A DNA stretch of 64,000 nucleotides, from the NCBI GenBank assembly GCA_964016885.1, contig OZ024744.1, positions 28,945,108-29,009,107 of the forward strand, read 5' to 3'. Position numbers and translations under genes: made by a program. Below the pieces are notes generated by a model. That model had not been told where the DNA came from. It saw only the letters and a list, made by a program, of their open reading frames with translations, and ran no database searches. Source of the stretch: Eledone cirrhosa (lineage: Eukaryota > Mollusca > Cephalopoda > Octopoda > Eledonidae). How positions within the stretch are numbered: the first letter of the stretch is position 1; the number at the start of each line of letters is the position of its first letter. Shown piece after piece: positions 26,027-38,600 of this stretch.

Positions 26027-28609
26027 CCCAGTCCACACTGTAAAGTGGTCATGTAGGTGTCACAATAAAAAGTAGCCAGTCCACACTGTAAAGTGGTCAT
26101 GTAGGTGTCACAACAAAAAACACCCATCCCACACTGTAAAGTGGTCATGTAGGTGTCTCAACAGAAAGCACCCAGTCCACACTCTAAAGTAGTCATCTAG
26201 GCGTCACAACAAAAAGTACCCAATCCACATTGTAGAGTGGTCATTTAGGTGCCAAAACAAGAAAGTACCCAGTCCACACTGTAAAGTAGTCGTGTAGGTA
26301 TCACAGCAAAAAAAAACCCAGTCCACACTGTGAAGTATCCATGTAGGTGTCACAACAAAAATCCCCCAGTCCACACTGTAAAGTGGTCATTTAGGTGTCA
26401 TATCAAAGAGGAACCCAGTCTAAACTGTAAAGTAGTCATGTAGAGGTCACAACAAAAAGCACCCAGTCCACACTATAAAGTAGTCATGAAGATGTCACAA
26501 CAAAAAGCACCCAGTCCACACTGTAAAGTAGTCACGTAGGTGTCACAACAAAAAGCACCCAGTCCACACTGAAAAGTAATCATGTAGGTGTCACAACAAA
26601 AATCACCCAGTCCACACTGTAAAGTAGTCATGTTCGTGTCACAACAAAAAGCAGCCAGTCCAGACTGTAAAGTGGTCATTTCGGTGTCATAACAAAAAGT
26701 ACCCAAACCACACTGTAAAGTAGTCATGTTGGTGTCACAACAAAAAGCAGCCAGTCCACACTGTAAAGTGGTCATTTCGGTGTCATAACAAAAAGTACCC
26801 AAACCACACTGTAAGGTGGTCATGTAGGTGTCACAACAAAAAGCACCCAGTCACACTGTAAAGTAGTCATGTAGGTGTCACAACTAAAAGCACCCAGTCC
26901 ACACTGTAAAATAGTCATGTAGGTGACACAGCAAAAAGCACCCAGTCCACACTGTAAAGTAGTCATGTAGGTGTCACAACAAAAGCACCCAGTCCACACT
27001 GCAAAGTGATCATGTAGGTGTCACAACAAAAGGTACTCAGTCCACACTGGAAAGTGGTCATGTAGGTGTCACAACGAAAAGCACCCAGTCCACACTGTAA
27101 AGTAGTCATGTAGGTGTCACAACAAAATACACCCAGTCCACACTGTAAAGTAGCCATGTAGTGTCACAACAAAATACACCCAGTCCACACTGTAAAGTGG
27201 TTATGTAGGAGCCAAAACAAAAAGGTACCCAGTCCACACTGTAAAGTAGTCGTGTAGGTATCACAGCAAAAAACCCCCAGTCCACACTGTAAAGTAGTCA
27301 TGTAGGTGTCACAACAAAAATCACTCAGTCCACACTGTAAAGTGGTCATCTAGGTGACATAACAAAAAGGAACCCAGTCCAAACTGTAAAGTAGTCATTT
27401 CGGTGCCATAACAAAAAGTGCCCAGATCACACTGTACGGTGGTCATGTAGGTTTCACAACAAAAAGCACCCTGTCCACACTGTAAAGTAGTCATGTAGGT
27501 GTCACAACAAAAAGCACCCAGTCCATACTGTAAAATAGTCATGTAGGTGACACATCAAAAAGCACCCCGTCCACACTATAAAGTAGTCATGTAGGTGTCA
27601 CAACAAAAAGCACCCAATCCAAACTGTAAAGTGGTCATGTAGATGCCACAACAAAAAGTACCCAGTGCACACTGTAAAGTGGTCATTTAGGTGTCATAAC
27701 AAAAAGGAACCCATAAAAACTGTCAAGTAGTCATGTAGATGTCACAACAAAGAGTACCCAGTCCACACTGTAAAGTAGTAATGTAGGTGTCACAACAAAA
27801 AGCAGCCAGTCCACACTGTAAAGTGGTCATGTAGGTGTCACAACAAAAAGCACCCAGTCGACACTCTAAAGTAGTCGTGTAGAAATCACACCAAAAAACA
27901 CCCAGTCCACACTGTAACGTGGTCATGTAGGTGTCACAACAAAAAGCACCCATTCCTTGCTGTAAAGTGGTCATGTAGGTGTCACAACAAAACCACCCAG
28001 CCCACACTGTAAAGTGTTCATGTAAATGTCACAACAAGAAGTACCCAATCCACACTGTAAAGTAGTCGTGTAGGTATCACAGCAAAAAACACGCAGTCCA
28101 CACTGTAAAGTAGCCATGTAGGAGTCACAACAAAAATCTGCCAGTCCACACTGTAAAGTTGTCATTTAGGTGTCATATCAAAGAGGAACCCAGTCCAAAC
28201 TGTAAAGTAGTCATGTAAAGTTCACAACAACAAGCACCCAGTCCACACTATAATGTAGTCATGAAGATGTCACAACAAAAAGCACCCAGTCCACACTGTA
28301 AAGTAGTCATGTAGCTGTCACAACAAAAAGCACCCAATCCACACTAAAATGTAATCATGTAGGTGTCACAACAAAAATCACCCACTCCACACTGTAAAGT
28401 AGTCATGTTGGTGTCACAACAAAAAGCAGCCAGTCCACACTGTAAAGTGGTCATTTAGGTGTCATAACAAAAAGTACCCAAACCACACTGTAAGGTTGTC
28501 ATGTAGGTGTCACAACGAAAAGCACCCAGTCACACTGTAAAGTGGTCATGTAGGTGTCACAACAAAAAGGACCCAGTCCACACTGTAAAGTGGTCATGTA
28601 GGTGTCACA
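26027..28609. repeat. 2,545-bp tandem unit, copy 2
   Basis: Direct copy of 23,482-26,026. The match runs on to about 28,609, where ACAACAGAAATACACAG replaces ACAATAAAAAG. At 26,308 it has an unbroken run of nine A, as at 19,402, while copy 1 has AAACAAAAA at 23,764. Thus the C in copy 1 arose after this duplication, or copy 2 was templated from the 19-kb copy. Confidence 0.92.
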
Positions 28610-29519
28610 ACAGAAATACACAGTCCATACTGTAAAGTGGTAACGTAGGTGTCACAACAAAAAGCACCCAGTCCACACTGTAAATGATCATGTAGGAGTC
28701 AACAAAAAGTACCCAGTCCACACTGTAAAGTGGTCATTTAGGTGTCATAACAAAAAGTACCCAAACCACAGTGTAAGATTGTCATGTAGGTGTCACAACA
28801 AAAAGCACCCAGTCACACTGTAAAGTAGTCATGTAGGTGTCACAACCAAAAGCACCCTGTCCACACTGTAAAATAGTCATGTAGGTGACACAAGAAAAAG
28901 CACCCAGTCCACACTGTAAAGTAGTCATGTAGGCGTCACAACAAAAATCACCCAGTCCACACTGTAAAGTGGTCATGTAGGTGTCACAGCAAAAAACACG
29001 CAGTCCACACTGTAAAGTAGCCATGTAGGTGTCACAACCAAAAGCACCCAGTCTACACTGTAAAGTGGTCATGAAGGTGCACAACAAAAAGTACCCAGTC
29101 CACACTGTAAAATAGTCATGTAGGTGACACAAGTAAAAGCACCCAGTCCACACTGTAAAGTAGTCATGTAGGCGTCACAACAAAATGTACCCAGTCCACA
29201 CTGTAAAGTAGTCGTGTAGGTATCACAGCAAAAAACACGCAGTCCACACTGTAAAGTAGTCATGTAGGTGTCAGAACAAAAAGCACCCAGTCCACACTGT
29301 AAAGTGGTCATCTAGGTGTCACAACAAAGAGCACCCAGTCCACACTGTAATGTAGTCATGTAGGTGTCACAATAAAAAGTACCCATTCCACACTGTAAAG
29401 TGCGCATGTAGGTGTCATAACAAAAAGCACCCAGTCCACACTGTAAAGTGGTCATGTAGGTGTCTCAACAAAAAGTACCCAGTCCACACTGTAAAGTAGT
29501 GATGTAGGTCTCACAATAA
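28610..29519. repeat. Satellite block, mixed domain II monomers
   Basis: Only 46-49 bp monomers are seen here. There are two similar runs about 240-290 bases apart, each with TAAAATAGTCATGTAGGTGACACAAG and CAGCAAAAAACACGCAG (near 28,990 and 29,228). They suggest a small local duplication. Short monomers GTAGGAGTCAACAAAAAG (28,690) and GAAGGTGCACAAC (29,072) break the 48-bp phase. Confidence 0.7.
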
Positions 29520-30574
29520 AAAGTACAATGTCCACACTGTAAAGTGGTCATTTAGGTGTCATAACAAAAAGTACCCAGTCCACACTTTAAAGTGGTCATG
29601 TAGGAGTCAGAACAAAATGTACCCAGTCCACACTGTAAAGTAGTCATGTAGGTGTCACAACAAAAAGTACCCAGTCCACACTGTAAAGTGGTCATGTAGG
29701 TGTCACAACAAAAAGTACCCAGTCCTCACTGTAAAGTAGTCATGTAAGTGTCACAACAAAAATTACCCAGTCCACACTGTAAAGTAGTGATGTAGGTCTC
29801 ACAATAAAAAGTACCCAGTCCACACTGTAAAGTGGTCACGTACGTGTCACAATAAAAAGAACCCAGTCCACACTCTAAAGTAGTCATGTAGATGTCACAA
29901 CAAAAAGCACCCAGTCCACACTGTAAAGTGGTCATGTAGCTATCACAACAAAAAGTACCCAGTCCACACTGTAAAGTGGTCATGTAGGTGCCAAAACAAA
30001 AATGAACCCATTCCACACTGTAAAGTCGTCATGTAGGTGTCACAACAAAAAGCACCCATTCCTCACTGTAAAGTGGTCATGTAGGTGTAACAACAAAAAG
30101 CACCCTTTCCACACTGTAAAGTGGTCATGTAGGTGTCTCAACAAAAAGTACCCAGTCCGCACTGTAAAGTAGTCATGTAGGTGTCACAACAAAAAGCACG
30201 CAGTCTACACTGTAAAGTGGTCATGTAGGTGTCACAACAAAAGGTACCCAGTCCACACTGTAAAGTAGTATTGTAGGTGTCACAACAAAAAGCACCCAGT
30301 CCACACTGTAAAGTGGGCATGTAGGTGTCATAACAAAAAGCACCCAGTCCACACTGTAAAGTGGTCATGTAGGTGTCTCAACAAAAAGTACCCAGTCCAC
30401 ACTGTAAAGTAGTGATGTAGGTCTCACAATAAAAAGCACCCAGTCCACACTGTAAAGTGGTCATGTAGGTGTCACAACAAAAAGTACCCAGTCCACACTG
30501 TAAAGTAGTCATGTGGGTGTCACAACAAAAAGCACCCAGTCCACACTGTAAATGATCATGTAGGAGTCACAAAA
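29520..30574. repeat. 1,055-bp tandem unit, copy 1
   Basis: Starts near GTACAATGTCCACACTG (29,523), which recurs at 30,578. Other aligned marks are GTCAGAACAAAATG (29,606 and 30,661), GTCACGTACGTGTCAC, CCAAAACAAAAATGAACCC (29,991 and 31,142) and CACCCTTTCC (30,101 and 31,252). Confidence 0.88.
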
Positions 30575-31445
30575 AAAGTACAATGTCCACACTGTAAAGT
30601 GGTCATTTAGGTGTCATAACAAAAAGTACCCAGTCCACACTGTAAAGTGGTCATGTAGGAGTCAGAACAAAATGTACCCAGTCCACACTGTAAAGTAGTC
30701 ATGTAGGTGTCACAACAAAAAGTACCCAGTCCACACTGTAAAGTGGTCATGTAGGTGTCACAACAAAAAGTACCCAGTCCTCACTGTAAAGTAGTCATGT
30801 CGGTGTCACAACAAAAATTACCCAGTCCACACTGTAAAGTAGTGATGTAGGTCTCACAATAAAAAGTACCCAGTCCACACTGTCAAGTGGTCACGTACGT
30901 GTCACAATAAAAAGAACCCAGTCCACACTCTAAAGTAGTCATGTAGATGTCTCAACAAAAAGCACCCAGTCCACACTGTAAAGTGGTCATGTATGTGTCA
31001 CAAGAAAGAGGACCCAGTCCACACTGTAAAGTAGTCATGTAGGTGTCACGACAATAAGCACCCAGTCCACACTGTAAAGTGGTCATGTAGCTATCACAAC
31101 AAAAAGTACCCAGTCCACACTGTAAAGTGGTCATGTAGGTGCCAAAACAAAAATGAACCCATTCCACACTGTAAAGTCGTCATGTAGGTGTCACAACAAA
31201 AAGCACCCATTCCTCACTGTAAAGTGGTCATGTAGGTGTAACAACAAAAAGCACCCTTTCCACACTGTAAAGTGGTCATGTAGGTGTCTCAACAAAAAGT
31301 ACCCAGTCCGCACTGTAAAGTAGTCATGTAGGTGTCACAACAAAAAGCACGCAGTCTACACTGTAAAGTGGTCATGTAGGTGTCACAACAAAAGGTACCC
31401 AGTCCACACTGTAAATTAGTATTGTAGGTGTCACAACAAAAAGTA
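30575..31445. repeat. 1,055-bp tandem unit, copy 2 with two extra monomers
   Basis: Copy of the left part of 29,520-30,574. The offset is 1,055 at first and 1,151 later, a rise of exactly 96 bases. The two added monomers lie at about 30,990-31,085 (GTATGTGTCACAAGAAAGAGG and GTGTCACGACAATAAG) between GTAGATGTCTCAAC and GTAGCTATCACAAC. The match ends near 31,445. Confidence 0.87.
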
Positions 31446-34400
31446 CCCAGTCCACACTGTAAAGTGGTCATGTAGGTGCCAGAACAAAAATGTACCCAGT
31501 CCACACTGTAAAGTGGTCATGTAGGTGTCACAACAAAAAGTACCCAATCCACACTGTAAAGTAGTCATGTAGGAGTCACAATAAAAAGTACCCAGTCCAC
31601 ACTGTAAAGTGGTCATGTAGGTGTGATAACAATAAGTACCCAGTCCACACTGTAAAGTATTCATGTAGGTCTCACAATAAAAAGCACCCAGACCACACTG
31701 TAAAGTGGTCACGTATGTGTCACAACAAAAAGCACCCAGTCCACACTCTAAAGTAGTCATGTAGGTGTCAGAACAAAAGGCACCCAGTCCACACTGTAAA
31801 GTGGTCATCTAGGTGTCACAACAAAGAGCACCCAGTCCACACTGTAATGTAGTCATGTAGGTGTCACTACAAAAAGCACCAAGTCCACACATTAAAGTGG
31901 TCATGTAGCTATCCCAACAAAAAGTACCCAGTCCACACTGTAAAGTAGTCATGTAGGTGTCACAACAAAAAGCACCCAGTCCACACTGTAAAGTGGTCAT
32001 GTACGTGTCACAACAAAAGCACCCAGCCCACACTGTAAAGTGGTCATGTAGATGTCACAACAAGAAGTACCCAATCCACACTGTAATGTAGTCATGTAGG
32101 TGTCACAACAAAAAGCACCCAGTCCACACTGTAAAGTGGTCATGTAGGTGTCACAACAAAAGCACCAAGTCCACACAATAAAGTGGTCATGTAGGTTTCA
32201 CAATTAAAATACCCAGTCCACACTGTAAACTAGTCATGTAGGTGTCACAACAAAAAGCACCCAGTCCACACTGTAAAGTGGTCATGTAGGTGCCAAAACA
32301 AAAAAGTACCCAGTCCACACTCTAAAGTAGTCGTGTAGAAATCACACCAGAAAACACCCAGTCCACACTGTAAAGTCTTCATGTAGGTGTCACAACAAAA
32401 AGCACCCAGTCCACACTGTAACGTGTTCATGTAGGTGTCACAACAAAAAGCACCCAGTCCACACTGTAAAGTGGTCATGTACGTGTCACAACAAAAGCAC
32501 CCAGCCCACACTGTAAAGTCTTCATGTAGGTGTCTCAACAAAACGTACCCAGTCCACACTGTAAAGTAGTCGTGTAGGTATCACAGCAAAAAACACCCAG
32601 TCCACACTGTAAAGTAGCCATGTAAGTGTCACAACAAAAACCTCCCAGTTCACACTGTAAAGTGGTCATTTAGGTGTCATATCAAAGAGGAACCCAGTCC
32701 AAACTGTAAAGTAGTCATGTAGCTGTCACAACAAAAAGCACCCAGTCCACACTGAAAAGTTATCATGTAGGTGTCACAACAAACATCACCCAGTCCACAC
32801 TGTAAAGTAGTCATGTAGCTGTCACAACAAAAAGCACCCAGTCCACACTGAAACGTTATCATGTAGGTGTCACAACAAACATCACCCAGTCCACACTGTA
32901 AAGTAGTCATGTTGGTGTCACAAAAAAAAGCAGCCAGTCCACACTGTAAAGTGGTCATTTAGGTGTCATAAGAAAAAGTACCCAAACCACACTGTAAGGT
33001 GGTCATGTAAGTGTCACAACAAAAAGCACCCAGTCACACTGTAAAGTGGTCATGTAGGTGTCACAACAAAAAGCACCCAGTTCACACTGTAAATGATCAT
33101 GTAGGAGACACAACAAAAAGTACACAGTCCACACTGTAAAGTGGTCATTTAGGTGTCATAACAAAAAGTACCCTCCACACTGTAAAGTGGTCATGTAGGT
33201 GTCACAACAAAAAGCACCCATTCCACACTGTAACATGGTCATGTAGGTGTCTCAACAAAAAGTACCCAGTCCACACTGTAAAGTAGTCATGTGGGTGTCT
33301 CAACAAAAAGTACCCAGTCCACACTGTAAAGTAGTCGTGTAGGTATCACAGCAAAAAACACCCAGTCCACACTGTAAAGTAGCCATGTAGGTGTCACAAC
33401 AAAAATCACCCAGTCCACACTGTAATGTGGTGATTTAGGTGTCATATCAAAGAGGAACCCAGTCCAAACTGTAAAGTATTCATGTAGAGGTCACAACAAA
33501 AAGCACCCAGTCCACACTATAAAGTAGTCATGAAGATGTTACAACAAAAAGCACCCAGTCCACACTGTAAAGTAGTCATGTTGGTGTCATAACAAAAAGC
33601 AGCCAGTCCACACTGTAAAGTCGTCATGTAGGTGTCACAAAAAAAGCAACCAGTCCACACTGTAACGTGGTCATGTACGTGTCACAACAAAAAGGAACCA
33701 GTCCTTACTGTAAAGTGGTCATGTAGGTGTCACAACAAAAGCACCCAGCCCACACTGTAAAGTGGTCATGTAAGTGTCACAACAAGAAGTACCCAATCCA
33801 CACTGTAAAGTTGTCATGTAGGTGTCACAACAAAAAGCACCCAGTCCACACTATAAAGTGGTCATGTAGGTGTCACAACAAAAAGTACCCAGTCCACACT
33901 GTAAAGTAGTCATGTAAGTGTCTCAACAAAAAGTACCCAGTCCACACTGTAAAGTAGTCGTGTAGGTATCACAGCAAAAAAGTCCCAGCCCACACTGTAA
34001 AGTAGCCATGTAGGTGTCACAACAAAAATCTGCCAGTCCACACTGTAAAGTGGTCATTTAGGTGTCATTTTAAAGAGGTACCCAGTCCAAACTGTAAAGT
34101 AGTCATGTAGATGTCACAACAAAAAGCACCCAGTCCACACTGTAAAGTGGACATGTAGGTGCCAAAACAAAAAAGTACCCAGTCCACACTCTAAAGTAGT
34201 CGTGTAGAAATCACACCAAAAAACACCCAGTCCACACTGTAAAGTCGTCATGTAGCTGTCACAACAAAAAGCACCCAATCCACACTGAAAAGTAATCATG
34301 TAGGTGTCACAACAAAAATCACCCAGTCCACACTGTAAAGTAGTCATGTTGGTGTCACAACAAAAAGCAGCCGGTCCACACTGTAAAGTGGTCATTTAGG

Positions 34401-35279
34401 TGTCATAACAAAAAGTACCCAAACCACACTGTAAGGTGGTCATGTAGGTGTCACAACGAAAACACCCAGTCACACTGTAAAGTGGTCATGTAGGTGTCAC
34501 AACAAAAAGGACCAAGTGCACACTGTAAAGTGGTCATGTAGGTGTCACAACAGAAAGTACCCAGTCCACACTGTAAAGTGGTAACGTAGGTGTCACAACA
34601 AAAAGCAACCAGTCCACACTGTAAATGATCATGTAGGAGTCACAACAAAAAGTACCCAGTCCACACTGTAAAGTGGTCATTTAGGTGTCATAACAAAAAG
34701 TACCCAAACCGCACTGTAAGATGGTCATGTAGGTGTCACAACAAAAATCACCCAGTCACACTGTAAAGTAGTCATGTACGTGTCACAACCAAAAGCACCC
34801 TGTCCACACTGTAAAATAGTCATATAGGTGACACAAGAAAAAGCACCCAGTCCACACTGTAAAGAAGTCATTTAGGTGTCACAACAAAAGTACCCAGTCC
34901 ACACTGCAAAGTCGTCATGTAGGTGTCACAACAAAAAGTACCCAGTCCACACCTGTAAAGTGGTCATGTAGGCGTCACAACAAAAAGCACCCTGTCCACA
35001 TTATAAAGTGGTCATGTAGGTATCACAAAAAAAAGCAGCCAGTCCACACTGTAAAGTGGTCATGTAGATGTCACAATAAAAAGCAGCCATTCCACACTGT
35101 AAAGTGGTCATGTAGGTGTCTCAACAAAAAGTACACAGTCCACACGGTAAAGTAGTCATGTGGGTGTCTCAACAAAAAGTACCCAGTCCACACTGTAAAG
35201 TAGTCGTGTAGGTATCACAGCAAAAAACACCCAGTCCACACTGCAAAGTGGTCATATAGGTGTCACAACAAAAAGTACC
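31446..35279. repeat. Shuffled domain II satellite block
   Basis: A run of domain II variants without a long nearby copy. Landmarks are at 32,677 and 33,442, with a decayed one at 34,065 (TCATTTTAAAGAGGTACCC). GTAGAAATCACACC is at 32,335 and 34,205. Part of it (about 34,380-34,800) matches 38,985-39,400 at an offset of about 4,601, and about 33,900 matches 38,600 at 4,700. One monomer at about 34,950 has an extra C (CCACACCTGTAAAG). There is no non-satellite sequence. Confidence 0.7.
32721..32912. repeat. 96-bp dimer duplicated in tandem
   Basis: Two monomers, one with AGCTGTCAC and one with GAAAAGTTATCATG plus CAAACATCACCC, occur at 32,721-32,816 and again at 32,817-32,912. The only clear difference is GAAAAGTTATC against GAAACGTTATC. 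CAAACATCACCC occurs only in this pair. It is a dimer-sized step, like the 96-bp insertion at 30,990. Confidence 0.88.
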
Positions 35280-35890
35280 CAGTCCACACTGTAAAGTGGT
35301 CATGTAGGTGCCAAAACAAAAATGTACCCAGTCCACACTGTAAAGTCGTCATGTAGGTGTCACAACAAAAAGCACCCAGTCCTCACTGTAAAGTGGTCAT
35401 GTAGGTGTCACAACAAAAAGCACCCTTTCCACACTGTAAAGTGGTCATGTAGGTGTCTCAACAAAAAGTACCCAATCCACACTGTAAAGTAGTCATGTAG
35501 GTGTCACAACAAAAAGCACCCAGTCTACACTGTAAAGTGTTCATGTAGGTGTCACAACAAAAAGTACCCAGTCCACACTGTAAAGTAGTCTTGTAGGTGT
35601 CACAACAGAAATTACCCAGTCCACACTGTAAAGTGGTCATGTAGGTGGCAAAACAAAAATGTACCCAGTCCACACTGTAAAGTGGTCATGTAGGTGTCAC
35701 AACAAAAAGTTCCCAATCCACACTGTAAAGTAGTCATGTAGGTGTCACAACAAAAAGTACCCAGTCCACACTGTAAAGTGGTCATGTAGGTGTCATAACA
35801 ATAAATACCCAGTCCACACTGTAAAGTATTCATGTAGGTCTCACATTAAAAAGCACCCAGACCACACTGTAAAGTGGTCACGTAGGTGTC
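35280..35890. repeat. CACCCTTTCC cassette matching 39,880-40,490
   Basis: CCAAAACAAAAATGTACCC, CAGTCCTCACTG, CACCCTTTCC (35,421), CCAATCCACACTG, CAGTCTACACTG, GTAGTCTTGTAGG, ATAACAATAAATACCC and GTATTCATGTAGGTCTCAC follow each other in the order seen at 39,880-40,490 (offset 4,602). This cassette, or parts of it, recurs with CACCCTTTCC at 42,036, 43,286, 44,244 and 46,693. Confidence 0.8.
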
Positions 35891-38600
35891 ACAACAAAAA
35901 GCACCCAGTCCACACTCTAAAGTAGTCATGTAGGTGTCACAACAAAAAGCACACAGTGCACACTGTAAAGTGGTCATCTAGGTGTCACAACAAAGAGCAC
36001 CCAGTCCACACTGTAATGTAGTCATGTAGGTGTCACTACAAAAAGCACCAAGTCCACACTGTAAAGTGGTCATATAGCTATCCCAACAAAAAGTACCCAG
36101 TCTACACTAGAAAGTTGTCATGTAGGTGTCACAACAAAAAGTACCCAGTCCACACTGTAAAGTGGTCATGTAGGTGCCAAAACAAAAAAGTACCCAGTCC
36201 ACACTGTAAAGTCGTCATGTAGGTGTCACAACAAAAATCACCCAGTCCACACTGTAACGTCGTCTTGAAGGTGTCACAACAAAAAGCACCCAGTCCACAC
36301 TGTAAAGTGGTCATGTAGGTGTCACAACAAAAGCACCCAGCCCACACTGTAAAGTGGTCATGTAAGTGTCACAACAAAAAGTACCCAGTCCACACTGTAA
36401 AGTAGTCATGTAAGCGTCACTTCAAAAAGCACCCAGTCCACACTGTAAAGTGGTCATGTAGGTGCCAAAACAAAAAAGTACCCAGTCCACACTCTAAAGT
36501 AGTCGTGTAGAAATCACACCAAAAAACACCCTGTCCACACTGTAAAGTCGTCATGTAGGTGTCACAACAAAAAGCACCCAGTCCACACTGTAAAGTGGTC
36601 ATGTAGGTGTCACAACAAAAGCACCCAGCCCACACTGTAAAGTGGTCATGTAGGTGTCACAACAAGAAGTACCCAATCCACACTGTAAAGTAGTCGTGTA
36701 GGTATCACAGCAAAAAACACCCAGTCCACACTGTAAAGTAGCCATGTAGGTGTCACAACAAAAATCTCCCAGTTCACAATGTAAAGTGGTCATTTAGGTG
36801 TCATATCAAAGAGGAACCCAGTCCAAACTGTAAAGTAGTCATGTAGAGGTCACAATAAAAAGCACCCAGTCCACACTATAAAGTAGTCATGAAGATGTCA
36901 CAACAAAAAGCACCCAGTCCACACTGTAAAGTAGTCATGTAGCTGTCACAACAAGAAGCACCCAGTCCACACTGAAAAGTAATCATGTAGTTGTCACAAC
37001 AAAAATCACCCAGTCCACACTGTAAAGTAGACATGTTGTTGTCACAACAAAAAGCAGCTAGTCCACACTGTAAAGTCGTCATTTAGGTGTCATAACAAAA
37101 AGTACCCAAACCACACTGTAAGGTGGTCATGTAGGTGTCACAACAAAAAGCACCCAGTCACACTGTAAAGTGGTCATGTAGGTGTCACAACAGAACTACC
37201 CAGTCCACACTGTAAAATGGTAATGTAGGTGTCACAACAAAAAGCACCCAGTCCACACTGTAAATGATCATGTAGGAGACACAACAAAAAGTACCCAGTC
37301 CACACTGTAAAGTGGTCATATAGGTGTCATAACAAAAAGTACCCAAACCACACTGTAAGGTGGTCATGTAGTTGTCACAACAAAAAGCACCCAGTCACAC
37401 TGTAAAGTAGTCATGTAGGTGTCACAACCAAAAGCACCCTGTCCACACTGTAAAATAGTCATGTAGGTGACACAAGAAAAAGCACCCAGTCCACTCTGTA
37501 AAGTAGTCATGTAGGTGTCACAACAAAAGCACCCAGTCCACACTATAAAGTGGTCATGTAGGTGTCACAATAAAGAGTACCCTCCACACTGTAAAGTGGT
37601 CATGTAGGTGTCACAACAAAAAGCACCCATTCCACACTGTAAAGTGGTCATGTAGGTGTCTCAACAAAAAGTACCCAGTCCACACTGTAAAGTAGTCATG
37701 TGGGCGTCTCAACAAGAAGTACCCAGTCTACACTGTAAAGTGGTGATTTAGGTGTCATATCAAAGAGGAACCCAGTCCAAACTGGAAAGTAGTCATGTAG
37801 AGGTCACAACAAAAAGCACCCAGTCCACACTATAAAGTAGTCATGAAGATGTCACAACAAAAAGCACCCAGTCCACACTGTAAAGTAGTCATGTTTGTGT
37901 CACAACAAAAAGCAGCCAGTCCACACTCTAAAGTAGTCATGTAGGTGTCACAACAAAAAGCACCCAGTCCACACTGTAAAGTGGTCATCTAGGTGTCACA
38001 ACAAAGAGCACCCAGTCCACACTGTAAAGTAGTCATGTAGGTGTCACTACAAAAAGCACCCAGTCCACACTGTAAAGTGGTCATGTAGCTATCCCAACAA
38101 AAGGTACCCAGTCCACACTGTAAAGTGGTCATGTATGTGCCAAAACAAAAAAGTACCCAGTCCAAACTGGAAAGTAGTCATGTAGAGGTCACAACAAAAA
38201 GCACCCAGTCCACACTATAAAGTGGTCATGTAGGTTTCACAATAAAAAGTACCCAGTCCACACTGTAAACTAGTCATGTAGCTGTCACAACAAAAAGCAC
38301 CCAGTCCACCCTGTAAAGTGGACATGTAGGTGCCAAAACAAAAAAGTACCCAGTCCACACTCTAAAGTAGTCGTGTAGAAATCACACCAAAAAACACCCA
38401 GTCCACACTGTAAAGTCGTCATGAAGGTGTTACAACAAAAAGCACCCAGTCCACACTGTAACGTGGTCATGTAGGTGTCACAACAAAAAGCACCCAGTCC
38501 TTACTGTAAAGTGGTCATGTAGGTGTCACAACAAAAGCACCCAGCCCACACTGTAAAGTGGTCACGTAGGTGTCACAACAAAAAGTACCCAGTCCACACT
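35891..38600. repeat. Domain II satellite block matching 47.3-49.6 kb
   Basis: About 36,130-37,480 matches 47,305-48,600 at offsets of 11,176 then 11,127, a difference of about one monomer. Shared rarities include CCTTGAAGGTGTCAC, AAGCAGCTAGTCC, ATGTTGTTGTCAC and GTAGTTGTCAC. About 37,860-38,520 matches 48,700-49,500 at offsets of 10,839 to 10,981, including ATGTTTGTGTCAC and CCACCCTGTAAAGTGGAC. Landmarks are at 36,801 and 37,755. Confidence 0.78.

Noticed and set aside
34930..34980. Possible break in the array (CCACACCTGTAAAG)
   Set aside because: It is a single inserted C in an otherwise normal monomer, not a junction with other sequence.
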